Translations under genes and position numbers: made by a program | Assembly: GCA_017656295.1 (NCBI GenBank) | Contig: JACDOC010000002.1 | Location: 1 to 64,000 of the forward strand | Direction of reading: 5' to 3' | DNA from: Bacillus sp. (in: firmicutes) | GTDB lineage: Bacteria; Bacillota; Bacilli; Bacillales; JACDOC01 | DNA: 64,000 bases | Shown: in pieces, positions 11,160 through 19,475 of the stretch | Layout of the letters: every line of letters begins with the position of its first letter | How positions within the stretch are numbered: the first letter of the stretch is position 1 | The notes under the pieces: generated by a model | Told to the model about the DNA's origin: nothing | The model's database searches: none | The model's input: only the letters and a program-made list of their open reading frames with translations

Positions 11160-11549
11160 CTAATAATTTTGCTCTGATGATGTTTTCTCTTCGAGAGCAG
11201 TAGAAACAGGTTTAATGATGTCTTCTTTTGATACATTTCCAATCACTTCAACTATAATTTCATTTCCATGTACGATAATCAGCGCTGGATATTCATCAAT
11301 ATCAAATCTCTCTTTCACTTCATGCTCTTTTCCGGGACTAATGACTACCATATTTTTAAATACTTCAGGATATTCTTTTTTTAACTCAATTAATGCATCA
11401 TAGTATGAGACTTCATTTTTATAATCCGACTCATTTGAAAAGAAGAAAACTTGATTCTCATCCATCAATTCTTTTTCAGAAGGGGTTTCGTGCACACAAC
11501 CGTTTAACAAGAGAAGGGAGATAAGAAGAAAAAAAGATCTGCCTCTCAT
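11160..11549 (-). CDS. slp: Small lipoprotein with thioredoxin-like fold (Slp-like)
   Basis: 129 residues with lipobox LNGC (C18). The mature part resembles a thioredoxin fold (QVFFFSNESDY...DIDEYPALIIVHG) but has no CXXC, so a redox role is unlikely. Position next to pdhD and before speA matches B. subtilis slp, the small peptidoglycan-associated lipoprotein. The assignment rests mainly on context and size. Confidence 0.6.
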   Translation of the reverse strand: MRGRSFFLLISLLLLNGCVHETPSEKELMDENQVFFFSNESDYKNEVSYYDALIELKKEYPEVFKNMVVISPGKEHEVKERFDIDEYPALIIVHGNEIIVEVIGNVSKEDIIKPVSTALEEKTSSEQNY

Positions 11550-11697
11550 ACGTGGCGCCTCGCTTTATGGAATGATGATTGTAAAATTATTACTTCTTTT
11601 TTTGCTATTTTATCACATATACATGTACAAACACGGCTTGTAAATTAAATGTTACACAATTGAAACATAGAAGGTGGGCCTTAAGGGAAGTGATTCG

Positions 11698-11925
11698 ATG
11701 AAAACGTATGTAGTATTATTAATTCATATGATAATTTGGAGTGGTTTTTCATTAGCTATTTGGTTGTCCCCAGATGATCATAAGGAATATAAATTATTAA
11801 TGCTTTTTGTTTTTATTTACATCAGTGTTATCGTGGCCAACCGTTTTTTTTATTCCCTCCGACGCTCGATTGTGGTTACCGTGCTTAGCTTTGGATGTTA
11901 TTTCGGAATTTATTCTTTTTTGTAA
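11698..11925 (+). CDS. Small membrane protein, unknown
   Basis: 75 residues starting at ATG 11698, with AAGGGAAGTG upstream. A GTG 8 codons earlier is in frame but has no ribosome binding site. Nearly all of it is hydrophobic: helices at about 3-22 (VVLLIHMIIWSGFSLAIWL), 33-48 (LLMLFVFIYISVIVAN) and 57-74. I do not recognise a family. It is convergent with the transporter gene downstream. Confidence 0.6.
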   Translation: MKTYVVLLIHMIIWSGFSLAIWLSPDDHKEYKLLMLFVFIYISVIVANRFFYSLRRSIVVTVLSFGCYFGIYSFL

Positions 11926-11942
11926 TGTTCAAATCCAAAGAG

Positions 11943-11990
11943 AAAGGCTGACGAAACCTTGGGTTCGTCAGCCTTTGTTCCTTTTATTTC
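11943..11990. terminator. Bidirectional terminator, small membrane protein / BCCT gene
   Basis: AAAGGCTGACGAA pairs with TTCGTCAGCCTTT, a 13 bp perfect stem, with T-rich sequence downstream. Confidence 0.88.
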
Positions 11991-11992
11991 GT

Positions 11993-13507
11993 TTATTTTT
12001 TTCGAGTTGTTTTCATTTCTTCATTAAAAGATGTTATTAAAGAAACGACAATCATTAACATAATAACCGTAAACGGTAATGCCGCGATAATTGAAGCACG
12101 TTGTAATGCAGCTAAACCACCATTCCATAAAAGGATGGCAGCAGTAGCTGATTGAATAATACCCCAAACGAATTTCACTTGGTTTGATGGATTTAAACTT
12201 CCATTTGTTGTTTGCATACCAAGAACGAACGTAGCCGAGTCAGCTGATGTAATAAAGAAAGTACTAATTAATACAATGGCTATGGCAGATAAAAGGGTAG
12301 TTAATGGGAAATTTTCGAATACAGTAAACAAGGCAATTTCAACGCCTTTATTTGACATGACTTCCATAATATTTTTTCCAATGAAATGTTCTAAGTAAAT
12401 ACCAGTACCACCGAATACTGCAAACCATAGCATACCAAAAATGGTTGGTACAGCTAATACCCCAATGACAAATTCACGAACAGTACGTCCCCGAGATACA
12501 CGGGCAATGAATGATCCAACAAATGGTGCCCATGCAATCCACCATGCCCAATAGAAAATGGTCCAATCTTGGAACCACGTAATATCTTGTTCAAACGGTG
12601 CTAACCGGAAGCTCATAGAAGGTAAATTTTGTAAGTATTGGCCGATGGTAGATGTGAAGACATCCATAATAAAGTTTGTTGGTCCAACAAAGAGTAAAAA
12701 GAGCATGAGTAATATCGCTAAGAAAATGTTAATATTACTTAAATATTTAATTCCACGGTTTAATCCTGTTTGAGCTGAAAGCATAAATAAGACAGTAACA
12801 ACAGCCACAATCATCAATTGTGTACTAATCGTATTTGAAACACCATCAAACAAATAAGAAATTCCCCCACCGATTTGGATCGCTCCTAATCCTAAGGAAG
12901 TTGCTACCCCAAAGACGGTCGCAAACACGGCAATAAAATTAATAAAAACGCCTAAACCACCGTCAACACGGTCACCTAAAATCGGTCTTAGCGTGGAACT
13001 AATGACACCCGGTGAATGTTTACGGAATTGGGTGTAGGCTAAAGAAAGAGCAACAACCGTATATATCGCCCAAGGATGTAAGCCCCAATGGAAGTATGAA
13101 TAGCGCATAGCTGCTCGAGCAGCTTCGTTCGTTTGTCCTTCAACAAACGGTGGAGAATAATAATGATACAATGGTTCAGCTACGCCCCAGAATACTAAAC
13201 CAATCCCCATTCCAGCGCTAAAGAGCATCGCAAACCATGTTAAGAAGTTGTACTCTGGCTCCTCATTGTCTTTCCCCAAACGAATGTTCCCATACTTTGA
13301 GAATATTAAAATGAAGGCAAAAACTAAAAAGATGGATGCGGATAATAGATAAAACCACCCAAATTTTTCTAAAATGAAAGAGTGAACTTTTGTAGTAATT
13401 GTATCTAAATTTAACGTTGGAAATTTCTCTCTTGGTAGAAGTCCCCAAATAATAAACAATACTGTAACAATGACAGAAACGAAAAACACTGGGGTTACCT
13501 TCTTCAT
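11993..13507 (-). CDS. BCCT-family betaine/choline-type transporter (OpuD-like)
   Basis: 504 residues, 12 predicted helices, of the betaine/carnitine/choline transporter family. These import compatible solutes with Na+ during osmotic stress. The glycine-rich motif GMGIGLVFWGVAEP and the Trp-rich segment FYWAWWIAWAPFVGSFIAR of the substrate site are intact. The frame runs 37 codons further upstream, but GGGGAGATTTG directly precedes ATG 13507 (MKKVTPVF). Length and sequence fit OpuD; the substrate cannot be fixed from sequence. It is absent from this place in B. subtilis. Confidence 0.88.
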   Translation of the reverse strand: MKKVTPVFFVSVIVTVLFIIWGLLPREKFPTLNLDTITTKVHSFILEKFGWFYLLSASIFLVFAFILIFSKYGNIRLGKDNEEPEYNFLTWFAMLFSAGMGIGLVFWGVAEPLYHYYSPPFVEGQTNEAARAAMRYSYFHWGLHPWAIYTVVALSLAYTQFRKHSPGVISSTLRPILGDRVDGGLGVFINFIAVFATVFGVATSLGLGAIQIGGGISYLFDGVSNTISTQLMIVAVVTVLFMLSAQTGLNRGIKYLSNINIFLAILLMLFLLFVGPTNFIMDVFTSTIGQYLQNLPSMSFRLAPFEQDITWFQDWTIFYWAWWIAWAPFVGSFIARVSRGRTVREFVIGVLAVPTIFGMLWFAVFGGTGIYLEHFIGKNIMEVMSNKGVEIALFTVFENFPLTTLLSAIAIVLISTFFITSADSATFVLGMQTTNGSLNPSNQVKFVWGIIQSATAAILLWNGGLAALQRASIIAALPFTVIMLMIVVSLITSFNEEMKTTRKK

Positions 13508-13641
13508 CAAATCTCCCCTTTCAATATGAAATTTTTTGTTTGAATGGATAAATTCGGTTCTTTTTCTAGATAAAAAATCAGTATAATAAATTGAGCCAAT
13601 ATCGTTTGAAAAAGACAATGAGCGCTTATGACAAATGGGTG

Positions 13642-13670
13642 TTGGGGCATACGGTTTACTATGTTACCAT
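13642..13670 (+). promoter_or_regulatory. Possible promoter of the lipoprotein deacetylase
   Basis: TTGGGG (13642-13647) and TACCAT (13665-13670) are 17 bases apart, 35 bases before the start codon. Confidence 0.35.
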
Positions 13671-13704
13671 CTTTAGCTATTTTCGTAAAGGAAGGAGAAT
13701 CCCT

Positions 13705-14556
13705 ATGAATAAGATCATTATAGGTACCATGTTGTTACTACTGATTGCTGCATGCTCCCATACGTATACTGAGACAACCGATTCACCGCCTTCATATAAA
13801 TACCCTGAACAAAAGGAAAATAAACATGAAAATAAGGGAAAAATTGAAAATAATGAAGAAAATGAGAAAGATGTTTTGAATATGCATGAGGAAGAAAAGG
13901 AAGTCCCACTTGTTCCACTCTACCGTGTAGATGAACATTCATGGACAATCGTTCCTATCGCGGATGCGAATGAAAAAGTTGTTCTATTGACAATCGATGA
14001 TGCGCCTGATCAATATACGTTAGAAATGGCCAATATTCTTAAAGAGCTTGATGTCAAAGCGATCTTTTTCGTCAATGGTCATTTTTTAGATACGGAGGAA
14101 GAACAAAATGTTTTAAAAGAAATACACCAGTTAGGTTTTGAAATCGGAAATCATACGTACAGTCATTCCATGTTAAGTAAACTCTCTCCTGAAAAACAGA
14201 AAGAAGAGATTGTTAGGTTAAATAATTTGATTGAAAATATTATCGGTGAACGCCCGAAATTTTTCCGGGCACCATTTGGGGTGAATACAGAAATTAGTAA
14301 GGAGATTGTAAGGCAAGAAGGAATGCAGTTGATGAATTGGACGTACGGGTACGATTGGGAAAAGGAGTATCGAACGAAAGAAGCGTTGGAACACATTATG
14401 GTAGACACACCGTTGTTGCGTAATGGAGCTAACCTCTTAATGCACGACCGGGAGTGGACAAAAGAAGCTTTACGTAACATCGTTCTTGGCTTACAAGAAA
14501 AAGGATATGAAATAATAGATCCGGCACTGATTGCCACACCACAACCCAATCAATAG
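13705..14556 (+). CDS. Polysaccharide deacetylase-family lipoprotein
   Basis: 283 residues. The lipobox LIAAC gives C17, then a Lys/Glu/Asn-rich spacer to about residue 65, then a carbohydrate-esterase-4 (NodB) domain. Motif 1 is TIDDAPD (D98, D99) rather than the common TFDDGP. Motif 2 is H150/H154 in NHTYSH and motif 3 is RAPFG at 188-192. The metal triad Asp-His-His is kept, so it is probably active on a cell-wall or secreted glycan outside the membrane. GGAAGGAG precedes ATG 13705; the longer upstream frame is rejected. Confidence 0.85.
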   Translation: MNKIIIGTMLLLLIAACSHTYTETTDSPPSYKYPEQKENKHENKGKIENNEENEKDVLNMHEEEKEVPLVPLYRVDEHSWTIVPIADANEKVVLLTIDDAPDQYTLEMANILKELDVKAIFFVNGHFLDTEEEQNVLKEIHQLGFEIGNHTYSHSMLSKLSPEKQKEEIVRLNNLIENIIGERPKFFRAPFGVNTEISKEIVRQEGMQLMNWTYGYDWEKEYRTKEALEHIMVDTPLLRNGANLLMHDREWTKEALRNIVLGLQEKGYEIIDPALIATPQPNQ

Positions 14557-14566
14557 AAGCAAATGT

Positions 14567-14598
14567 AAAAGGTACAGGACATATGCCTGTACCTTTTA
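14567..14598. terminator. Bidirectional terminator after the deacetylase gene
   Basis: AAAAGGTACAGG pairs perfectly with CCTGTACCTTTT around ACATATG. It also serves the convergent gene at 14596-14985 and overlaps its stop codon. Confidence 0.88.
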
Positions 14599-14985
14599 TT
14601 TCTTTCTTTTCTTTTTTTCGAGTGAAAAGTCCATTAACCGACCGTTAAACAAAGTAACTTTCCCTTTTAGTTTCGGTCCAAATGATTTACAAAACTCGTT
14701 CGCTTTCCCTTTATCAGCATGAGTAGATTGGGGATGGAGCTGAATGTAAAGAGAAGAATCGTCCCAAAATAGAAAGATCCCCCAATAATGACGTTCAAAC
14801 CCTCGTAAAAAAATTTCATGCTCGTTTACTTCTTCTATTTGATAAGGAAAAGCTGCTTCTTCGTATGCCCATCCTAGCTGAGCACCTGTTCTTTTCATTT
14901 GTTCCTTATATTCATCAAATAATGTGATCACCTTCTCTTTTGTTATTGGCAGATGATCGGGTACATCGATTTTTGCTCGTTCCAT
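14596..14985 (-). CDS. Unknown 129-residue protein
   Basis: Start chosen at ATG 14985 because GAGGAGGTACACAA lies directly before it. A longer frame from 15072 would add a membrane helix (FFVLIIGIAAYMWTSYLL) but has no ribosome binding site and would run up to the SR1 promoter region. The protein is soluble, begins MERAKIDVPDHLP, has the aromatic stretch ERHYWGIFLFWDDSSLYIQ, and ends in a Lys/Arg cluster (LEKKKRKK). I do not recognise a family. Confidence 0.65.
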   Translation of the reverse strand: MERAKIDVPDHLPITKEKVITLFDEYKEQMKRTGAQLGWAYEEAAFPYQIEEVNEHEIFLRGFERHYWGIFLFWDDSSLYIQLHPQSTHADKGKANEFCKSFGPKLKGKVTLFNGRLMDFSLEKKKRKK

Positions 14986-15079
14986 TTGTGTACCTCCTCT
15001 CAATAAATAACTAGTCCACATATATGCAGCAATACCGATAATTAGAACAAAAAAATTAAATGTGACATACAATTTAGGG

Positions 15080-15108
15080 TTGAAAAATCAAAAGTGTTAT
15101 ATTATTAT
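15080..15108 (+). promoter_or_regulatory. SR1 promoter with a CcpN operator
   Basis: TTGAAA (15080-15085) and TATTAT (15103-15108) are 17 bases apart. AGTGTTATATT at 15093-15103 matches 10 of 11 positions of the CcpN consensus TRTGHYATAYW and overlaps the spacer and -10. In B. subtilis CcpN represses sr1 during glycolytic growth; the same control is inferred here. Confidence 0.7.
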
Positions 15109-15167
15109 CTAATTAAGCAAACAAATAAAACGCTTACTTCACTATTTTTGTGAAAGGGAGTATGGAG

Positions 15168-15287
15168 ATGGGAACAATCGTATGTCAAACTTGCAACGCA
15201 ACCATTGATCATTTTGAAGATGAGAAAGTAACGGTTCTTTATTCTACTTGTTGCGGTTGCAACGAAGAGTCCACGGATGAAGAGTAA
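15168..15287 (+). CDS. sr1P: GapA-binding peptide SR1P
   Basis: 39 residues, the known SR1P length, starting MGTIVCQTCNATIDHFEDEK. C6/C9 and C28/C29/C31 form a small zinc-ribbon-like pattern. In B. subtilis SR1P binds GapA and promotes its moonlighting with RNase J1. AAGGGAG lies about 8 bases before ATG 15168. It lies wholly inside the SR1 transcript. Confidence 0.9.
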   Translation: MGTIVCQTCNATIDHFEDEKVTVLYSTCCGCNEESTDEE

Positions 15288-15340
15288 TATATAAACGGTC
15301 TTTAAGGGGAATATGTGTGCTGCTAATAGATAAACGGATG

Positions 15341-15371
15341 AAACTGTCCTTGAGAGAGGACAGTTTTTTTC
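15341..15371 (+). terminator. SR1 terminator
   Basis: AAACTGTCCT pairs with AGGACAGTTT, followed by a long T run. Confidence 0.88.
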
Positions 15372-15417
15372 TTGTTGAGCTATATAATCATGTCATACTT
15401 ATACACGTATAAATAAA

Positions 15418-15446
15418 ATAACAATGAGGACAAGCCTCATTGTTAT
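15418..15446 (-). terminator. Terminator of speA
   Basis: ATAACAATGAGG pairs with CCTCATTGTTAT across ACAAG. On the minus strand it is followed by TTTTATTTATA. It overlaps the speA stop codon. Confidence 0.8.
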
Positions 15447-16912
15447 TTTATCGCTCTATGTTCTTTGATGACGCGTAATGTTTTTAATTCGAAATCTTCC
15501 GGACCTTGAACCGGTAAACCGACTTCTAAGTTTTTCTTAATGTAACGTAAGTTCTCTTCTGTAATAATTTCGCCAGGAATAAAAATAGGAATTCCTGGTG
15601 GATAGACCATGATAAATTCGGCGATAATGCGACCAACCGATTTTTCAAACGGCACCACTTCCGTATCGGAATAAAAGGCCTCCCGTGGAGACAGGGCTAA
15701 AAGTGGAATATCTGGTAGCATTACATTAGCTGAAACTTCATTGGCTAAGTGCTTGAATGTATCGGAAAGCTTTTGTAGTGCTTCCACAAGGATAGTTGCT
15801 TCCCGTTCGGTATCACCAGGTGTTACAATGCAGAGAATATTATATAAATCGGAGAGCTCAACTTCAATGTTATATACTTCTCTCAGCCATTTTTCTGCAT
15901 CATAACCAGTAATCCCTAAATCTTTCACGGAGATAATAAGCTTTGTAGGATCCATATCATAGGCGGCATTTGTTCCTAAAATTTCTTCGCCTACACAGTA
16001 CAAATGTTCAATTTTGTTAACTTCATTCCGAATCCACTGGGCTAACCGAATCGTTTGGTCTAACATGCTTTTTCCTTCGGTAGCCAAACGTTTACGGGCG
16101 ACATCTAAAGAAGCCAGTAATAAATACGATGTCGAAGTCGTTGTGAGCATGCTTAAAATCGTTTGGACTCGTTTCGCTGACACGAGACCTTCTCGAACGT
16201 TTAAAATGGAGCTTTGTGTCATCGATCCACCTAATTTATGCACACTAGTTGCGGCCATATCTGCTCCTGCTTGCATGGCCGATAGCGGAAGATCATCATG
16301 GAAATGAATGTGTACACCATGTGCTTCATCAACTAAGACTGGAACGTTGTAAGAATGGGCGATATCGACGATTTTTTTCAAATCGGCAGATACACCAAAA
16401 TACGTTGGATTGATAACTAAAACCCCTTTGGCATCAGGGTGTTGTTTCAATGCTTTTTCAACAGCATCGGTAGAAATCCCATGGGAAATTCCTAACCGGT
16501 CATCAATTTCCGGATGAATAAAAATAGGCGTTGCACCTGAAAAAACAATGGCTGACATGACTGATTTATGCACATTCCGAGGGACAATTATTTTATCTCC
16601 AGGACCACAAACAGACATGACCATTGTCATGATTGCACCACTTGTGCCTTGGACGGAAAAGAATGTATAGTCAGCACCAAAGGCTTTAGCAGCTAAGTCT
16701 TGTGCCTTTTTAATGATTCCTTTCGGTTGGTGCAAATCGTCTAATGGCGCGATATTAATTAAGTCGATAGACAATGCGTTTTCACCGATGAATTGCCGAA
16801 ACTCAGGGTCCATTCCAGTTCCTTTTTTATGTCCTGGAATATGAAATTGTATCGGATTCTTTTTAGCATGTTCTTTTAACCCAGTAAATAGTGGCGTTTC
16901 AAATTGTGACAA
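15443..16912 (-). CDS. speA: Arginine decarboxylase
   Basis: 489 residues, a PLP-dependent fold-type I (Orn/Lys/Arg) decarboxylase making agmatine, the first step to polyamines. The Schiff-base Lys is K226 in ATSVHKLGGS, and the PLP-binding Asp is in LVDEAHGVH (195-201). The start is an unusual TTG (MSQFETPL), supported by AGAGGTG 9 bases upstream and by the family N-terminus. An ATG a few bases upstream is out of frame. It is divergent from the nitronate monooxygenase gene. Confidence 0.93.
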   Translation of the reverse strand: MSQFETPLFTGLKEHAKKNPIQFHIPGHKKGTGMDPEFRQFIGENALSIDLINIAPLDDLHQPKGIIKKAQDLAAKAFGADYTFFSVQGTSGAIMTMVMSVCGPGDKIIVPRNVHKSVMSAIVFSGATPIFIHPEIDDRLGISHGISTDAVEKALKQHPDAKGVLVINPTYFGVSADLKKIVDIAHSYNVPVLVDEAHGVHIHFHDDLPLSAMQAGADMAATSVHKLGGSMTQSSILNVREGLVSAKRVQTILSMLTTTSTSYLLLASLDVARKRLATEGKSMLDQTIRLAQWIRNEVNKIEHLYCVGEEILGTNAAYDMDPTKLIISVKDLGITGYDAEKWLREVYNIEVELSDLYNILCIVTPGDTEREATILVEALQKLSDTFKHLANEVSANVMLPDIPLLALSPREAFYSDTEVVPFEKSVGRIIAEFIMVYPPGIPIFIPGEIITEENLRYIKKNLEVGLPVQGPEDFELKTLRVIKEHRAIK

Positions 16913-16970
16913 TTCATTTCACACCTCTTTATATGTTAAAATCAAATTTATCCCAACTTAACGGGCAGTA

Positions 16971-17010
16971 ACTTTCAGTGGTGGATGAAGGTCCCCACTG
17001 ATGAAAGTTA
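16971..17010 (-). repeat. Isolated strong inverted repeat in the speA leader
   Basis: AACTTTCAGTGG pairs with CCACTGATGAAAGTT apart from a 3-base bulge; the loop is TGGATGAAGGTCC. It is followed on the minus strand by ACTGCCCGTTAAGTTGGG. No T run fits a terminator, and no gene ends here. It lies about 60 bases upstream of the speA start on that strand, so it could be a cis-acting RNA element or a stray palindromic repeat. Confidence 0.55.
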
Positions 17011-17173
17011 AACTTTATACAAATAGACGATTAAACATAAAACAAATGCATTATAGCACTTATATTATCCGTTTGGAAAGGGGAAAATTTGCTACTTCAA
17101 TAGTTTTTTTAAGAAAAGGATTTTTATCGTGAATAGAGAAGTAATGGAGGAAAAGATAGGAGGAGTGAGCACG

Positions 17174-18136
17174 ATGAATTTTGAAACACGAGTCACGAAA
17201 TTATTGAATATTCAATATCCAATCATTCAAGGAGGCTTAGCTCATTTAGCCTATTCAGAATTAGCCGCAGCGGTTTCCAATGCTGGGGGACTTGGACAAA
17301 TCACAGCCATGTCCTTACCAAGTCCAGAAGATTTGCGAGAGGAAATTAAAAAAGTGAGACAATTAACGGATAAACCGTTTGGAGTCAATTTTGCGATTGG
17401 TCAACATGGGCGTCCATTTTCGCATTATCTCGATGTGGCCATTGAAGAAAAAGTACCTGTCATTTCGATGACTGGTGGAAATCCAACACCACTTTTTGAA
17501 CAATTAAAAGGGGTAGACGTAAAAAAACTCGTGTTAGTAGCAGCGAAACGTCAAGCTCAAAAAGCGGAAGAGCTTGGAGCGGATGCGGTGATGGTCGTTG
17601 GCCAAGAAGGTGGAGGACATTTAGGTAAGCATGATATCGGAACGTTTGTACTAATCCCTCAAGTAGTAGACGCGGTATCCATCCCGGTAATTGCCTCTGG
17701 CGGGATCGGTGATGGTCGAGGTCTCATGGCCGCTTTCGCTTTAGGTGCAGAAGGAATCGAAATGGGTACTCGCTTTATTGCAACAAAAGAATGTGTTCAT
17801 GCATCGGATGTCTATAAGCAGGCGTTGATTGAAGGAACAGAAAATGATACAGTAGTGATTAAGCGCTCGCTCGGTGCACCAGCCCGTGCCATCGCTAACT
17901 CTTGGACTGAAAAAATATTAGAAATCGAACGACAAAACGGTGGATATGAAGCATTAAAAGATTATATTAGTGGCACCGCCAATAAGCGTTTTATTTATGA
18001 TGGTAAAGTGGATGAAGGTTTTGCTTGGGCAGGCCAAGTGATGGGACTTATAAAAGATGTCCCGACTGTTCAAGAACTATTCGACCGGATGATTCATGAG
18101 GCGGAATCCATTCGTCGTCGCTGGTCGATGGAATAA
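17174..18136 (+). CDS. Nitronate monooxygenase / 2-nitropropane dioxygenase-type flavoprotein
   Basis: 320 residues from ATG 17174, which follows AGGAGGAGTGA; a frame 15 codons longer has no better site. It is an FMN-binding TIM barrel of the NPD/FabK group: [25 protein letters not shown] at the N-terminus, GQEGGGHLG and [28 protein letters not shown] for flavin binding. It probably oxidises toxic nitronates; a FabK-like enoyl reductase role is the alternative. It is inserted between speA and yktA relative to B. subtilis. Confidence 0.85.
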   Translation: MNFETRVTKLLNIQYPIIQGGLAHLAYSELAAAVSNAGGLGQITAMSLPSPEDLREEIKKVRQLTDKPFGVNFAIGQHGRPFSHYLDVAIEEKVPVISMTGGNPTPLFEQLKGVDVKKLVLVAAKRQAQKAEELGADAVMVVGQEGGGHLGKHDIGTFVLIPQVVDAVSIPVIASGGIGDGRGLMAAFALGAEGIEMGTRFIATKECVHASDVYKQALIEGTENDTVVIKRSLGAPARAIANSWTEKILEIERQNGGYEALKDYISGTANKRFIYDGKVDEGFAWAGQVMGLIKDVPTVQELFDRMIHEAESIRRRWSME

Positions 18137-18158
18137 CAGAAAAAGCAGGTGGAACATG

Positions 18159-18434
18159 ATGGAATATCAATATCCGTTCTCGTATGATTGGACAACACAA
18201 GAAATAATCGATGTGATTAAGTTTTTTGAAGCGGTCGAAACAGTGTACGAAAAAGGTATGAACCGCGATGAATTTATGACCTTTTATCGACGATTTAAAG
18301 AAATCGTTCCTAGTAAAGCGGAAGAAAAAAAGTATTGTAATGAATTTGCTGATTCGAGTGGGTATTCACCTTACCATGTAGTGAAAAAAATGAAGGAATC
18401 AAATCCAGGCGATTTTGTGAAAATGGAATCGTAA
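18159..18434 (+). CDS. yktA: UPF0223-family protein YktA
   Basis: 91 residues matching the YktA family: [23 protein letters not shown], then [16 protein letters not shown]. It is small and soluble with no known biochemical role. ATG codons at 18156 and 18159 are both in frame; 18159 is better spaced from GCAGGTGG. The gene begins 22 bases after the nitronate monooxygenase stop, so the two are probably co-transcribed. Confidence 0.85.
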   Translation: MEYQYPFSYDWTTQEIIDVIKFFEAVETVYEKGMNRDEFMTFYRRFKEIVPSKAEEKKYCNEFADSSGYSPYHVVKKMKESNPGDFVKMES

Positions 18435-18457
18435 TAAGATGGGGACAGTGCACAGAA

Positions 18458-18746
18458 CCCTGTCAAGTAGACAATGAAAAAAAGAGTATATTAAGCTGCG
18501 GCCTTTTCTCGGTATTCAATCGGGGAAAGGCCGTTGAATTTTTCTTGGAATCGATCTTTATTGTAAAAATCTATATACTCCTTAATCGCCCTATATGCTT
18601 GAGCGATTGATTTAGGACGCACTTTAATTCAACAGTATATGATGTAAAAGTTTGTCCTTTTTTTGCCATAGAAAAATCCCCTCCCAGGAAGACTATTAAG
18701 AACATCATACCATGCTCTTTTTTTTTTTAATGTCTACCTGTAGGGG
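18458..18746 (-). mobile_element. Internally deleted IS3-family relic
   Basis: Ends CCCTGTCAAGTAGACA on the left and, reversed, CCCCTACAGGTAGACA on the right are related inverted repeats, each followed by an A/T-rich run and GAG. Only about 290 bases lie between them, against roughly 1.2-1.5 kb for a full element. Outside the ends GGGGACAGTG and CACAGTCCCC form a further inverted pair. Confidence 0.8.
18491..18669 (-). pseudogene. Remnant IS3 transposase (OrfA start joined to OrfB end)
   Basis: ATG 18669, behind GGGAGGGGA, opens an OrfA-like start (MAKKGQTFTSYTVELK). The sequence then jumps into a different frame encoding the end of OrfB (RPKSIAQAYRAIKEY...FNGLSPIEYREKAAA) to TAA 18491. The DDE catalytic core is missing, so it cannot move by itself. 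Confidence 0.85.
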
Positions 18747-18785
18747 ATAATACCACAGTCCCCTCTTTTTGTTGGAGGAATAATT

Positions 18786-19430
18786 TTACACTTTCACTTC
18801 ATTCGGCGAGTTGGCAAGCTGATAAAGAGGCAAAAGTGTTTTAAATGTGTTTTCAATCGTTTGAAGAAGTTCGTTTCCAGACATGTTTAACACTTTTTCC
18901 TTTGACAGGTGAATGCCACAAAGTATTTCTGCTTTTTTTACGTTCATTAATCGTTCAAACAATTGACGTAAGTCGTCTTCTGTAAGTTCTTTATGAACAT
19001 TTGCGTAAGGAACCGTATGATCACTAGACCATACATAATGAGAAGGAATTGTGTCGACAATTTGTTTAAAGTTGGTTGTAAATGCTTGTCCGATTTGTTC
19101 TTTATAGGGATTTTCGTAAATAACCGCAAAGTAAACAAAAAGATGCGATCCCCATAACCCGATTTGAAAATGTGGTAGTTTTTTATACCCCCTTTTGTTA
19201 GGAGCAAAGGCTACCCACGTATCATCAGGAGGATTTTTCGTACGGCGAGCATGTTTGGCAACATGGGCAAACATTTCTTCCCCTGTAAAGGAGCTTAGGA
19301 TAGGAGCAAAATATTGTCCGAGTTGTTCTAATTTTGGACGCACATATGTAATAATCCCATCCATTCTGTCCTCTAATCCTGGTATTGAAAAGACATCAAA
19401 ATCTTGTGAAGTAAAGCTTTGAAATGCCAT
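18786..19430 (-). CDS. yktB: YktB, DUF1054 (UPF0637) family protein
   Basis: 214 residues, full length for YktB. It begins MAFQSFTSQDFDVFSIPGLE and carries FQIGLWGSHLFVYFAVIYE. It is soluble with no assigned activity. AAAGGAG precedes ATG 19430. MITE copy 2 lies 46 bases upstream, so the native promoter region has probably been rearranged. Convergent with yktA across the IS relic. Confidence 0.88.
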   Translation of the reverse strand: MAFQSFTSQDFDVFSIPGLEDRMDGIITYVRPKLEQLGQYFAPILSSFTGEEMFAHVAKHARRTKNPPDDTWVAFAPNKRGYKKLPHFQIGLWGSHLFVYFAVIYENPYKEQIGQAFTTNFKQIVDTIPSHYVWSSDHTVPYANVHKELTEDDLRQLFERLMNVKKAEILCGIHLSKEKVLNMSGNELLQTIENTFKTLLPLYQLANSPNEVKV

Positions 19431-19475
19431 TGACCGATACTCCTTTATTTTTTATTTTAGTCTATTTTAACAAAA

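Larger units (their letters stand above)
15115..15371 (+). ncRNA. sr1: Dual-function small RNA SR1
   Basis: Promoter at 15080, peptide frame and a strong terminator at 15341 define a transcript of about 255 bases; the 5' end is estimated. In B. subtilis SR1 lies in the same place between pdhD and speA. It base-pairs with ahrC mRNA, the activator of arginine catabolism, and encodes SR1P. The B. subtilis RNA is about 205 bases, so this one would be longer, mostly in the 3' part after the SR1P stop. Confidence 0.8.

Noticed and set aside
14986-15072. N-terminal membrane helix extension of the 129-residue unknown protein
   Set aside because: No ribosome site at 15072, and GGAGGT directly precedes ATG 14985.
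16971-17010. Rho-independent terminator
   Set aside because: No T run fits on either side, and the flanking genes are divergent, so no transcript needs to end here.
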